Assembly: GCF_000721105.1 (NCBI RefSeq)
Contig: NZ_JOEV01000036.1
Coordinates: 62,001-126,000, forward strand
Direction of reading: 5' to 3'
DNA length: 64,000 bases
DNA from: Streptomyces cellulosae
GTDB lineage: Bacteria; Actinomycetota; Actinomycetes; Streptomycetales; Streptomycetaceae
Each line of letters begins with the position of its first letter. The first letter of the stretch is position 1. The notes beneath the pieces were generated by a model. It was not told the DNA's origin and did not search any database. It saw only the letters and a program-made list of their open reading frames with translations. Below are positions 27,345 through 37,044 of this stretch, one piece after another. Position numbers and translations under genes: made by a program.

Positions 27345-29018
27345 ATGACAGTGAGCGACACCATCCACGGCACCGCATTGCTCTCCGACCCGCTGCGCAA
27401 CAAGGGGACCGCCTTCACGCCCGAGGAGCGGTCCGCACAGGGTCTCGACGGGCTGCTGCCGCCCGCCGTCGAGACCCTCGACGAGCAGGCCGAGCGCGCC
27501 CACGACGCGTTCTTCGGTTACGACAAACCGCTCAACCGGCACATCTACCTGCGGCAGTTGCAGGACACCAACGAGGTGCTCTTCTACCGGCTGATCACCC
27601 AGCACGTCGAGGAGATGCTGCCGGTCATCTACACCCCCACGGTCGGCGAGGCGTGCCGCCGGTTCAGCGAGATCTACCGCAGGCCGCGCGGCCTGTTCCT
27701 GTCGTACGACGACCGGCACCGCTTCCGGGAGATCCTGCGCAACCGGCCGAACAAGGAGGTGGATGTGCTGGTCGTCACCGACGGGCAGCGCATTCTCGGC
27801 CTCGGTGACCAGGGCGTCGGCGGGATGGGCATCCCGATCGGCAAGCTCAGCCTCTACACCGCCATCGGCGGCATCCATCCCGCGCGCACCCTGCCGGTCC
27901 TCCTTGACGCCGGGACGGACAACGAGGACCTGCTGAACAACCCGCACTACCTGGGCCGTCGGCAACGCCGGGTGACGGGCGCCGAGTACGACGAACTCGT
28001 GGAGATGTTCGTCTCGGCGGTCGAGGCGGAGCTGCCCGGCACGCTGTTGCAGTGGGAGGACTTCGCGACCGTCCACGCCCGTCCGATCCTGACCCGTTAT
28101 CAGGACCGGCTGCTGACGTTCAACGACGACATCCAGGGAACCGCCGCCGTGGCACTCGGGGCGCTCACCACGGCCACCGAGATCGCGGGCACCCGCCTGG
28201 CCGACCAGCGGTTCGTCGTGCTCGGTGCCGGATCGGCCGCGGTCGGCGTGGCCGACATGATCCGTACCGCCCTCGCCGACGAGGGACTGTCGGAGCGTGA
28301 GGCGCTCGACCGTTTCTGGTTCGTGGACGTCGACGGCCTGCTGCTGGAGTCGCGCTCCGGGCTGACCGAGGAACAGCGGGCCTACGCCCGTGCCGACGAC
28401 GAGGTCCGCGACTGGGACGGCAACGGGAACCCGGAGCTCGCCGAGGTGGTCCGCCAGGTCGGGCCCACCGCGCTGATCGGCCTGTCCACCGCTCACGGGG
28501 CGTTCACCGAGGAGGTCGTACGGCAGATGGCCGCCGGCTGCGAACGGCCGGTGATCTTCCCCCTCTCCAACCCGACCTCGCACTCCGAGGCCGACCCCGC
28601 CGATCTGGCCCGCTGGACGGACGGGAGGGTGCTGGTGGCGACCGGCTCCCCGTTCCCGCCGCTGCGGATCGACGGCCGTGACGTACCCGTCGCCCAGGCC
28701 AACAACGTCTACGTCTTCCCCGCGATCGGCCTCGCGGTCACCGCCGCGCACGCCACCCGCGTCACCGACCGGATGATGGTCGCCGCCGCCCGCGCCGTGG
28801 GCCGTTGCGCGGCCCACTCGGCACCGGACGACGGCAGCCCCGCACCTCTGCTGCCGCCGCTGGGTCGCATGCGGGACGCGGCCCGCGAGATCGCCCTCGC
28901 CGCGGCGCTCGCGGCCGTCGAGGACGGCGTCGCCCCGAAAGCCACCGAGGAGGAACTGCGGGCCGCGATCCGGAAGGCCCAGTGGGTGCCCGACTACGGC
29001 AGCGCGACCACCGGCTGA
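27345..29018 (+). CDS. NAD-dependent malic enzyme (SfcA/MaeA type)
   Basis: A 557-residue enzyme that decarboxylates malate to pyruvate. The catalytic tyrosine is Y96 in PVIYTPTVGEAC; the lysine and metal-site motifs are GDQGVGGMGIPIGKLSLYTA, WEDFATVHARPIL and FNDDIQGTAAV; the nucleotide loop is VLGAGSAAVGVADM, and PLSNPTSHSEADP closes the site. It is divergent from the beta-helix gene and followed 200 bases later by a paralogue. Together with the AEC permease this suggests use of external malate. Confidence 0.92.
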   Translation: MTVSDTIHGTALLSDPLRNKGTAFTPEERSAQGLDGLLPPAVETLDEQAERAHDAFFGYDKPLNRHIYLRQLQDTNEVLFYRLITQHVEEMLPVIYTPTVGEACRRFSEIYRRPRGLFLSYDDRHRFREILRNRPNKEVDVLVVTDGQRILGLGDQGVGGMGIPIGKLSLYTAIGGIHPARTLPVLLDAGTDNEDLLNNPHYLGRRQRRVTGAEYDELVEMFVSAVEAELPGTLLQWEDFATVHARPILTRYQDRLLTFNDDIQGTAAVALGALTTATEIAGTRLADQRFVVLGAGSAAVGVADMIRTALADEGLSEREALDRFWFVDVDGLLLESRSGLTEEQRAYARADDEVRDWDGNGNPELAEVVRQVGPTALIGLSTAHGAFTEEVVRQMAAGCERPVIFPLSNPTSHSEADPADLARWTDGRVLVATGSPFPPLRIDGRDVPVAQANNVYVFPAIGLAVTAAHATRVTDRMMVAAARAVGRCAAHSAPDDGSPAPLLPPLGRMRDAAREIALAAALAAVEDGVAPKATEEELRAAIRKAQWVPDYGSATTG

Positions 29019-29218
29019 ACCGGTGCCCCGCCGGCCCCGAGGGCGGCGTCCGTCACAGTCGCCCGGTCGGGCACCCTCCCGCTCGACGGCGAAACCGCAG
29101 GTCACACCGCCGAATACCGTCAGGTCATGGATCACGTGATTCTCAGGCATTGGACGCATGTATCCATGAGCTCGCAGGCTTGGTCGCTGTCCCCGTTTCC
29201 GACCGTTCAGGAGCAGTC

Positions 29219-30922
29219 ATGGGCAGCCAGAGCCGCAGCGTCGACGGTCTCATCCGCACGACCGCCCGCGGACACGCCGTACTGAGCAATCCCCGTCTGA
29301 ACCGGGGCACCGCCTTCACCCGGCAGGAGCGGCACGAGCTGGGCCTGGTGGGCCTGGTGCCGCCGCAGGTACTGACGCAGGATCAGCAGGCCGCCCGTGC
29401 CTACACGCAGTTCCGTTCCCAGCCCGACGACCTCGCCAAGAACGTGTATCTGACGGCGCTGCGCGACCGCAACGAAGTGCTGTTCCACCGGCTGCTCGGC
29501 GACCATCTCGCCGAGATGCTGCCGATCGTGTACACCCCGACCGTCGGCACCGCGATCGAGCGCTACAGCTACGAGTACCGCCGCCCGCGCGGGGTGTACC
29601 TGTCGGTCGACGCGCCCGAGGACATCGAGCGCTCCCTGCGTGCGTCCGGACTGGGCGCCGACGACGTCGACCTGATCGTGGCGACCGACGGCGAGGCGAT
29701 CCTCGGCATCGGTGACTGGGGTGTGGGCGGTATCGACATCGCGGTGGGCAAGCTCGCCGTCTACACCGCCGCCGCGGGCGTGGACCCCGCCCGCACGCTG
29801 GCGGTGATGCTGGACGTGGGCACCAACCGGCAGGAGTTGCTGGACGACCCGCTGTACCTGGGCAACCGGCACCCGCGGGTCGACCGGGAGAGCTACGACG
29901 CCTTCCTCGACGCGTACGTCACCGCCGCCACCGAGCTGTTCCCCGACGCCCTGCTGCACTGGGAGGACTTCGGCCCGGCCAACGCCCGCCGCATCCTGGA
30001 CCGGTACCGCGAGAAGGTGTTCACCTTCAACGACGACATCCAGGGCACCGGCGCGGTCAACCTGGCCGCCGTGCTCTCCGGCGTGCGCGCCACCGGGGTT
30101 CCGCTGCGCGAGCACCGCGTCGTGATCTTCGGCGCCGGTACCGCCGGCATCGGGATCGCCGACCAGCTCCGCGACGCGATGATCGCCGACGGGCTGACGC
30201 CGCAGCAGGCCACCGAGGCGATCTGGGCCGTCGACCGCCACGGCCTGCTCACCGAGGGCCAGCCGGACCTGCGGGACTTCCAGACCCGCTACGTCCGTCG
30301 CGGCGCCGACGTCGCCGACTGGCGGCGCGACGGCTCCCTCGGCGGCATTCCGCTGGCCGAGGTCGTCGACCGGGTGCGCCCGAGCGTTCTCATCGGCGCC
30401 TCCGGACAGGGCGGCGCCTTCACCGAGGACATCATCCGTTCCATGGCCGCGCACACCGACAGCCCGATCGTGCTGCCCCTGTCCAACCCGACCCGGCTGG
30501 CCGAGGCCGTCCCCGCCGACCTGCTCCGCTGGACCGACGGCCGGGCCCTGATCGCCACCGGCAGCCCCTTCGAACCGGTGGAGGTCGCCGGCGTCACCCA
30601 CCACATCGGGCAGGCCAACAACGCGCTGGTCTTCCCCGGCCTGGGGCTGGGGGCGGCCGTCGTCCGGGCCGAGCGCGTCACCGACGGCATGCTCGTCGCC
30701 TCGGCACGCGCCGTCGCGGAACAGACCGACGCCACGGCGCCGGGCGCGCCGGTGCTCCCCCTGATCGACCGGCTGCGCGAGACCTCGGTCGCGGTGGCCG
30801 TGGCGGTGGCCCGCGCCGCCGTCGAGGACGGCGTCGCCCGGGAGACCGTCGGCGACGCGATCGAGGAGCGTGTCCGCGCCGCCATGTGGCGGCCGGAATA
30901 CCCGCCGATCGCGGCCGTGTGA
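29219..30922 (+). CDS. Malic enzyme paralogue, malolactic-like
   Basis: A 567-residue relative of the preceding enzyme with the same core (Y105 in PIVYTPTVG, FNDDIQGTGAV, PLSNPTRLAEA). Its motif GDWGVGGIDIAVGKLAVYTAAAGVDPARTL is closer to the GDWG-VDI-VGKLMVYTAAAGIDP pattern of malolactic enzymes than to SfcA enzymes. It could therefore convert malate to lactate, or simply be a second NAD-malic enzyme; the sequence does not settle it. GAGGAG-like sequence (CAGGAG) is eight bases from the ATG. It is followed by an AEC-type permease gene. Confidence 0.88.
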   Translation: MGSQSRSVDGLIRTTARGHAVLSNPRLNRGTAFTRQERHELGLVGLVPPQVLTQDQQAARAYTQFRSQPDDLAKNVYLTALRDRNEVLFHRLLGDHLAEMLPIVYTPTVGTAIERYSYEYRRPRGVYLSVDAPEDIERSLRASGLGADDVDLIVATDGEAILGIGDWGVGGIDIAVGKLAVYTAAAGVDPARTLAVMLDVGTNRQELLDDPLYLGNRHPRVDRESYDAFLDAYVTAATELFPDALLHWEDFGPANARRILDRYREKVFTFNDDIQGTGAVNLAAVLSGVRATGVPLREHRVVIFGAGTAGIGIADQLRDAMIADGLTPQQATEAIWAVDRHGLLTEGQPDLRDFQTRYVRRGADVADWRRDGSLGGIPLAEVVDRVRPSVLIGASGQGGAFTEDIIRSMAAHTDSPIVLPLSNPTRLAEAVPADLLRWTDGRALIATGSPFEPVEVAGVTHHIGQANNALVFPGLGLGAAVVRAERVTDGMLVASARAVAEQTDATAPGAPVLPLIDRLRETSVAVAVAVARAAVEDGVARETVGDAIEERVRAAMWRPEYPPIAAV

Positions 30923-30993
30923 CGGACGCCGGTCCGCGCATCAGCTCCTACCCGCAGGGCCCGTGGGCCTCTTTCTGAAGGATTGACGCAGCC

Positions 30994-32055
30994 ATGTCTT
31001 TCGCCGAGATCTTCACCGTCGTGGTGCCGGTCTTCCTTGTCATAGCGGTCGGCTACGGCACCGGCCGTCGCGCACTGTTCGACGCCGGCGGAGCGCAGGC
31101 GCTGCGCGAACTGACCATGCAACTCGCTCTGCCCGCGGCCCTGTTGCTGAGCATCTGGCAGACACCGCGGCATGTACTGGTCGACCAGCTGCCCCTGGTG
31201 GGGCTGCTCGCGTTCGGGCTGCTCGGGGTGTACGCCGTCCTGCTCGGCGTGCTGCGCCTCGCGGCGCGGCGTTCGCTCAGGCGGGCGGCCCTGTTCGCGC
31301 TGGCGTGTGTCCAGCCGCAGTACGCCTTCATGGGGACGTCCATCCTCGGAGGCCTGTTCGGTACCGCCGAGGCGGCCGTGCCGATCGCCGTCGCGGGGAT
31401 CCTCGTCAACGTCGTCCTCGACCCGGTCGTCCTGATCCTGCTCGGCATGCCGGACCATCCGAGGTCCCGGGCGGCCGTCGCCACCGAAGCCGCCTCCGCG
31501 GTACGGCGGCCGGCCCTGGTGACCGCCGGCGGAGGCCCGCTCGCGCAGGCCACCGCGCCGCTCGCGGCCGAGGCGGCCTCCTCCGAGGCCCGTTCGTCGA
31601 TCCTGCACACGGTCGGGCACGCGCTGCGTGAGCCGTTCTGCTGGGGCCCGGTGCTGGGCCTGGTCCTGTCGGTCAGCGGGGTCGGTCTGCCGGAGGTCGC
31701 CGACGCCTCGCTGACCCTGCTCGCCGGGGCCTCGTCGGCCGCCGCGCTGCTGTACGTCGGCGTCTCCGTGGCCCGAATCGGCCGCCCGAAGCTCACCCCC
31801 GCGGTGTGGGCGATCTCCCTCACCAGCGTCGTCGTCCTGCCCCTGCTCGTCTACAGCGTGGGTCTGACCGTGGCCTCCGCGGCCGATGCCGCCCAGGCGG
31901 CGCTGATCGTCGCGTTCCCCGTCTCCCCCGTCCCCCTGATGTTCGCCGCCCGCCACGGTTCCACGGAGGACGTGCGGACCATCGGCTCCGCCGTCGTCCT
32001 GAGCCTGCTCCTCTCCTTCGTCACCCTGCCCCTGGTCATCGGGCTGGTCGGCTGA
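30994..32055 (+). CDS. AEC-family permease, possible malate transporter
   Basis: A 353-residue membrane protein with about ten hydrophobic segments in two sets of five, divided by a polar loop around residues 160-205. The opening FAEIFTVVVPVFLVIAVGYGTGRR is the standard AEC/MleP start. The family includes malate, malonate and auxin carriers. It lies 71 bases after the malolactic-like gene, an order seen in lactic acid bacteria as mleS-mleP, which supports malate as a substrate. Confidence 0.88.
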   Translation: MSFAEIFTVVVPVFLVIAVGYGTGRRALFDAGGAQALRELTMQLALPAALLLSIWQTPRHVLVDQLPLVGLLAFGLLGVYAVLLGVLRLAARRSLRRAALFALACVQPQYAFMGTSILGGLFGTAEAAVPIAVAGILVNVVLDPVVLILLGMPDHPRSRAAVATEAASAVRRPALVTAGGGPLAQATAPLAAEAASSEARSSILHTVGHALREPFCWGPVLGLVLSVSGVGLPEVADASLTLLAGASSAAALLYVGVSVARIGRPKLTPAVWAISLTSVVVLPLLVYSVGLTVASAADAAQAALIVAFPVSPVPLMFAARHGSTEDVRTIGSAVVLSLLLSFVTLPLVIGLVG

Positions 32056-32158
32056 CCCCGCTGTCCACCGTCCGCTGTCTCCTCCATCCCCATCCGCCAG
32101 CCCCCATCCCCTGTCCGACATCCGCCATCCGTCCCGGCAAGCGAAAGGACACGGTTGC

Positions 32159-33925
32159 ATGACACCGGCAGCAGACGCGCGACCGGAACGTTCGCGCCGT
32201 AGGTCCCCTCTGCGGTGGGTGGCGCGTTCCGCCGCCGGCCTCGCGCCCGTACCCCTGCCGCTGGCGGCGGCCGCGCGCGGCGCCGTCGCCCTGGCTCTGC
32301 CCCTGCTCGTCGGGGTGTGCACCGGCTGGGTGGTGCCGGCCGTGATCGCGGCGATCGGCGCCCTGTGGGGCGTGAGCCAGGACGGCTCCGATCCCTACCG
32401 GGTACGGGTGCGACGGCTCGGATGGACCGGGATGTCCAGCGCGCTCGGCCTGCTCGCCGGTGAACTCGCCCTGCGCAGCGGGGAGTCGGTGGCCGTGGCG
32501 GGGTGCCTGGTCGCTGCCGCGCTGGTGGCGGGCACCATCAGCCTGCGGGGGCGGATCGCGTCCGTGTCAGGCATGCACCTGCTGCTCGGTGTCACGATCG
32601 GCACCGGCATCCCGGTGCCGGGGCCGTGGTGGCAGCCGCCGCTCGCCCTGCTCGCCGGTGTCGTCCTCGTCCTGGTGCTGTCCGCGGCCCCCTGGCTGTG
32701 GCGCCGGTACCACGTCGAGCGGGCCGCCGTCCTCGCCGTGTACCGGAGTGCGGGCGAGGCCCTCGCCGCGGCCGGCACCGAGGAAGCCGAGGAGGCCCGC
32801 CGGCGGATGACGCTCGCGCTCAACCACGCCCACGAGGTGATGGCCGTCCACCTCGCCCCGCGATCCCTGCGGCGGCCACAGGCGGAAGTCCGGGAACTGG
32901 TCCGGGCCTTCCACTGTGCCGTACGGCTGGGCGAGACCGTGACGGCGCTGGTGTGGGAGGCCCGTCCGCTCCCGGCCGCTCTGACCGGCGTACCGCTGCG
33001 GCTGGCCGAGCGCCTGCTCCCGGGGCAGGTCTCGGCTCCCGCCCCGGAGGCTCCGACGGAGCGGCAGGCGAAGCAGGCGGCGCCGGCCCTCGACACCGAC
33101 TCGCCGGGCAGGTCCGCGCTGGCCGAACTGTACGCGGGCATCGACGAACCGGACGCCGCCGACCCGACGCTGCGCCTGCCGGCGCACGCGTGGCCCGGGC
33201 GAGCGGCACGGGTGCGGTACGCCGTTCTGCTGACCGGCTGCGTACTCGTCGCCCATCTGCTCGCCGAGGCACTGCACGGCCCGCGCGGGTACTGGCTCCC
33301 CATGACGGTGGCCTTCGTCTACAAGCCCGACTTCGGCCCGGTGTTCACCCGGGCGCTGCACCGCTGCGTCGGCACGGTCGTCGGCGTGGCAGCGATCGGA
33401 GCGGTGTCCGCGGCCGCGACCGGCACGTACACCGTGATCGGTGTCGTGGCCGTCTTCGGCGCGTTGATGGCCGTGGGCGTGCGCCATCACTACGCGCTCG
33501 CCACCATGGGTCTGACCGCGGTCGTGTTCGTGCTGGTCGACCTCCTCGGCGACCACCGGGCGCTGTACGGCACGCGCATGGTGGACACCGCTCTGGCCTC
33601 CGCGCTGGTGCTCCTCGCGCACTTCGTGGTCTGGCCCGACTCCGCGCTGCACCGCGCCGAGGCGCAGACCGAGGCCGCCGTCTCCGCCGCCCGCCGCTAC
33701 CGCGACGTCGCCCCGGAAACGGGTCCGGTCCAGCGCCAGGCACTGCGCCGCTCCGCGTACCACCAACTGGCCGACGCCCGCCGGGCCGTCGCTCACGCCC
33801 GCGGCGAACCGGCGCGCCCCGGCCGGTCCCTGCCCGACTGGGAGGACGCGATCGCGGCGGCCGAGCGGCTCTGCGACCAGGTGACCGCGCAGGTGGTTGC
33901 GGGCGGGGCAGACCGCGAACGGTAG
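32159..33925 (+). CDS. FUSC-family membrane protein
   Basis: A 588-residue protein with an N-terminal block of about five to six membrane segments, a central cytosolic domain (about residues 190-345) and a second membrane block that includes GYWLPMTVAFVYKPDFGPVFTRALHRCVGT, the FUSC signature, then a cytosolic tail. Relatives (YccS, AaeB) export aromatic acids or other anions. It follows the permease by 103 bases and precedes the LysR gene, so it may export an end product or toxic acid. Substrate unknown. Confidence 0.85.
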   Translation: MTPAADARPERSRRRSPLRWVARSAAGLAPVPLPLAAAARGAVALALPLLVGVCTGWVVPAVIAAIGALWGVSQDGSDPYRVRVRRLGWTGMSSALGLLAGELALRSGESVAVAGCLVAAALVAGTISLRGRIASVSGMHLLLGVTIGTGIPVPGPWWQPPLALLAGVVLVLVLSAAPWLWRRYHVERAAVLAVYRSAGEALAAAGTEEAEEARRRMTLALNHAHEVMAVHLAPRSLRRPQAEVRELVRAFHCAVRLGETVTALVWEARPLPAALTGVPLRLAERLLPGQVSAPAPEAPTERQAKQAAPALDTDSPGRSALAELYAGIDEPDAADPTLRLPAHAWPGRAARVRYAVLLTGCVLVAHLLAEALHGPRGYWLPMTVAFVYKPDFGPVFTRALHRCVGTVVGVAAIGAVSAAATGTYTVIGVVAVFGALMAVGVRHHYALATMGLTAVVFVLVDLLGDHRALYGTRMVDTALASALVLLAHFVVWPDSALHRAEAQTEAAVSAARRYRDVAPETGPVQRQALRRSAYHQLADARRAVAHARGEPARPGRSLPDWEDAIAAAERLCDQVTAQVVAGGADRER

Positions 33926-34038
33926 GCACTGCCGGCCGGGACGTCCGGCCTTGAAGCCGCCCCGGCCGTCGGCACGACGGTGACCCATGCCGCCACGGCC
34001 TGGATCCTCCCGGACGCATGAGGGAGGAGAATGACCGT

Positions 34039-34965
34039 ATGGACCTTCAGGTACTGCGCTCCTTCCAGGCCGTGGCGCAGGGGACGACGGTGACCGACGC
34101 CGCGGCGGACGCCCAGGTCACCCAGCCCGCCCTGTCGCGGGCCCTGAACCGGCTGGAGGACGAGGTCGGCGCCGAACTCTTCCAGCGCGTCGGACGCGTC
34201 CTGCGCCTGACCCCGGCGGGACGGGTGTTCAAGGAGTACGTCGACACGATGCTCGACAGCTACGACCGGGGCCGGCGAGCCGTGGCCGAGTTGATGGACC
34301 CCCAAGCGGGTGTGGTGTCGCTGGCCTTCCTGCACACCCTGGGCACCTGGCTCGTCCCCAGGCTGGTCACGGACTTCCGACAGGCGTACCCGCAAGCCCA
34401 GTTCGAGCTGCATCAGGACGGCGAGACGGGACTGACCCGGCACCTCCTCGACGCCACGGCCGATCTGATCATCACCAGCACCGAGCCCGTTCACCCGCTG
34501 ATCACCTGGCGCCGTCTGCTGGTGGAGCCCCTGCGGCTGGCCGTCCCCGCCCGGCACCGGCTGGGCAGGCGCCGTCGGGCCCGCCTGGCCGAGGTGGCCG
34601 AGGAGCGGTTCATCCTGCTCAAGCCCGGATACGGGTTGCGCGACATGACCGAGACGCTGTGCCGCGAGGCCGGCTTCACCCCGCTCGTCGGCTTCGAGGG
34701 TGAGGAGGTGGAGACCTTGCGCGGGCTGGTCGCTGCCGGTCTGGGCGTGTCCCTGATCCCCTCGTCGCCGGACATCACGGCGAGCCCGCAGTCCCCGATC
34801 CGCTACCTGGAGGTCACCGACGTACGCGGTGCCCGGGACATCGGAATCGCCTGGCTGAGCTCCCGCGCCGTACCGCCGATCGCCCGACGCTTCCTCGACC
34901 ACACCCTGAAGTCGGCCACCACACCCACGGCGTCGAAGCCGGCCCCGGGCGCCGGAAACCGATGA
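34039..34965 (+). CDS. LysR-family transcriptional regulator
   Basis: A 308-residue regulator. The winged helix at residues 1-60 (MDLQVLRSFQAVAQGTTVTDAAADAQVTQPALSRALNRLEDEVGAELF region) is followed by an effector domain from about residue 90. ATG 34039 is chosen because GGAGGAG lies ten bases before it. It is downstream of, and on the same strand as, the malic enzyme and permease genes, resembling MleR, the LysR activator of malolactic genes. Control of the malate locus is an inference. Confidence 0.88.
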   Translation: MDLQVLRSFQAVAQGTTVTDAAADAQVTQPALSRALNRLEDEVGAELFQRVGRVLRLTPAGRVFKEYVDTMLDSYDRGRRAVAELMDPQAGVVSLAFLHTLGTWLVPRLVTDFRQAYPQAQFELHQDGETGLTRHLLDATADLIITSTEPVHPLITWRRLLVEPLRLAVPARHRLGRRRRARLAEVAEERFILLKPGYGLRDMTETLCREAGFTPLVGFEGEEVETLRGLVAAGLGVSLIPSSPDITASPQSPIRYLEVTDVRGARDIGIAWLSSRAVPPIARRFLDHTLKSATTPTASKPAPGAGNR

Positions 34966-35276
34966 CGCAAGAGCACCAGGGAGTACGGCGGCTTGTCCCT
35001 GCTGCCGTGAAGGGGACTTCGTGGAAGCGGAGTCGATGGCGCTGGCCGCCGGGCGCGACGACGTTCGGGCAGCAGAGGGCGGCGGATGAGCGAGGGAGAG
35101 CTGGAGACCTCAGGCGGGCACGGTGGGATCACGCACCCTTGGGCACACCAACTGGTCAGGACTGAGGCCCGCACGACGACTCGTGAACGCTCCCAGGCCG
35201 CCGGTGCTCTGGCCCGCAGCCCGTTCTGCCCGGCCGAAGCACCGTGGTCGCCGCGCACGCGGGTACGCGTACACCT

Positions 35277-35930
35277 GTGATCAGCGATGTCGAGTGGGCG
35301 ACGTTCGTTCCGTCGGCCCTGTTGCCGGCCGCCACCCCCGGGGCCAACCAGTTGCTGGCGCTGCGCAACGGGCTGCGGCACGGTCTGGGGCCCGCGGTCA
35401 GTGCGTCGCTCGGCCGCTTCGCGGCGTTCGCGCTGATGGTGATCGCGGTCGCGGCGGGGCTCGGGACGGTCCTTGCCACGTCCGAAGTGGCGTTCCACGT
35501 CATCAAGTGGTGCGGCGTGGCCTACCTGGGGGTACTGGGCGCCCGGACCGTGCTGACCGCCGTGCGCGGGGAGTCGGTGCGAGAGGTGCGGGCCGGCTCC
35601 GAGAACACCTCGGAGGCCGCCGGCGTGTCGCCCTGGCGGCTCGCGCGGCAGGAATTCCTGGTGGCGGCGACGAACCCCAAGGCGCTGATCCTGTTCACCG
35701 TGTTTCTGCCGCAGTTCCTGCCACCTCGCTCCTCGGAAGCCACCCTGCCGCTGCTGGTCCTCGGCGCGGCGTACATCGCCATCGGGTTCGGCTGTGCCGG
35801 TGCGTACGCGGGTCTGGGCAACCGCCTGCAGAGCATCGGCCTCACCCGTCGCGCCCGCCGCCGGCTGGACGCCCTGACGGGCCTCGCCATGCCGGCCCTG
35901 TCCGGCTGGTTGGCCACGGAGGACCACTGA
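35277..35930 (+). CDS. LysE/RhtB-family exporter
   Basis: A 217-residue inner-membrane amino-acid or metabolite exporter with six hydrophobic segments. Conserved elements are ATPGANQLLALRNGLRHG near the start and FLVAATNPKALILFTVFLPQFL in the middle. The GTG at 35277 gives the usual family length; no strong ribosome site is visible and another GTG lies 11 codons upstream. The 311 bases before it (34966-35276) contain no gene that can be supported. Exported compound unknown. Confidence 0.85.
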   Translation: MISDVEWATFVPSALLPAATPGANQLLALRNGLRHGLGPAVSASLGRFAAFALMVIAVAAGLGTVLATSEVAFHVIKWCGVAYLGVLGARTVLTAVRGESVREVRAGSENTSEAAGVSPWRLARQEFLVAATNPKALILFTVFLPQFLPPRSSEATLPLLVLGAAYIAIGFGCAGAYAGLGNRLQSIGLTRRARRRLDALTGLAMPALSGWLATEDH

Positions 35931-35987
35931 GCGGTCACCGCTTCCCCGGGCGGGTGCCCGTGGAGTACCTGGCGCCGAACGAGTTGA

Positions 35988-36758
35988 TCACCGGCGGGGG
36001 GCACCGGCCGGGCGGGCGAAGCGGGCCGGGACACCGGGTGAGTACAGGACGCTCACCGGCTCGCCCGCCGGTGCGGGCAGGCCTGCCGCCGCGACCAGGT
36101 CTTCGTCGCAGGCGATGAGCTCGGCCCGGTGCAGGGGCCAGCGCGGGTGGGTGTTCGGCACGAAGACCGGCCGACCGAGGAGGGTGCTGTGCAGGCCCCA
36201 GCGGGCGGTCAGGAAGTGTTCCAGCTCGGTGGGCTCCGCCACGGGGGCGCCGACCCGTACGGAGATACGGCTGCGGGCGCCGCGCGGGCCGGGCCACCGC
36301 CGCGTACTGGTGTAGGTGAGGGTGTCGCCGCGAGTGCCGACGGTCATGCGCGACCACATGTACGGCAGGCCGAAGCCGATGCGCCCCACGGCGACGGGGA
36401 GGAGGCGGGAGGCGTCCAGCGAGCAGAAGACGACACCGCGCCGCCCGTGTGCGTCCACGGTGTAGAGGCGGACATTGGTCTCGGGGAAGCTGCCCAGGTA
36501 CGGCACCGGCGGCAGGCCGAGCCAGCCGGAACGGTGCAGCCGGAAGGCCACCAGGCCCACGTAGGTGACGCCGTCCACGGTGTCGGGGCGGATTCCCGGC
36601 GGCAGCACACGGGCCACGTCGGCCGGATCCGCGGGCCAGTGCAGGAACGTCACATTCAGCCAGGACTGAGTGAGCAGCGGTCGCCGGACGCTGCGGGGCG
36701 CGTCCCCGGTGACGGGCCCGTCCGGTATCGGGGGCTGCGGCGAGGAGAGTGACGTCAC
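35988..36758 (-). CDS. DUF2071 (YqjF-like) protein
   Basis: A 256-residue soluble protein with the family opening LLTQSWLNVTFLHWPADPADVARVLPPGIRPDTVDGVTYVGLVAFRL, then TNVRLYTVDAHGRRGVVFCSLDAS and the late HRAELIACDEDLVAAAG. Function of the family is unknown. Starts at one of two adjacent GTG codons (36758 preferred). It converges on the LysE gene with 57 bases between and no clear terminator. Confidence 0.83.
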   Translation of the reverse strand: MTSLSSPQPPIPDGPVTGDAPRSVRRPLLTQSWLNVTFLHWPADPADVARVLPPGIRPDTVDGVTYVGLVAFRLHRSGWLGLPPVPYLGSFPETNVRLYTVDAHGRRGVVFCSLDASRLLPVAVGRIGFGLPYMWSRMTVGTRGDTLTYTSTRRWPGPRGARSRISVRVGAPVAEPTELEHFLTARWGLHSTLLGRPVFVPNTHPRWPLHRAELIACDEDLVAAAGLPAPAGEPVSVLYSPGVPARFARPAGAPRR

Positions 36759-37044
36759 CACGCCAGTATCACAGGCACCGTACCGGTGTTGACCTTCGAG
36801 GTGGTGGAAGCTCGAGGATGGCGGGGGCCACCTCCCGGCTGACTCCCACTGACCGGCGACCCGCTGCACCGCTGCACCCTCGCGCACCCGGCGGGACACG
36901 GCCAGGAGAAGCTGAGAGGCGCCCGGCACGATGCGATGAGCCCTGCACGCGCCCCCGTCCGCGGGGGAAGAATGCGCCATGTCCGTGATCATGTGGCTGA
37001 GGTGTGGTCCTCCCTGCCCCGCCACCACCTCGCCGGAAGGGTTG

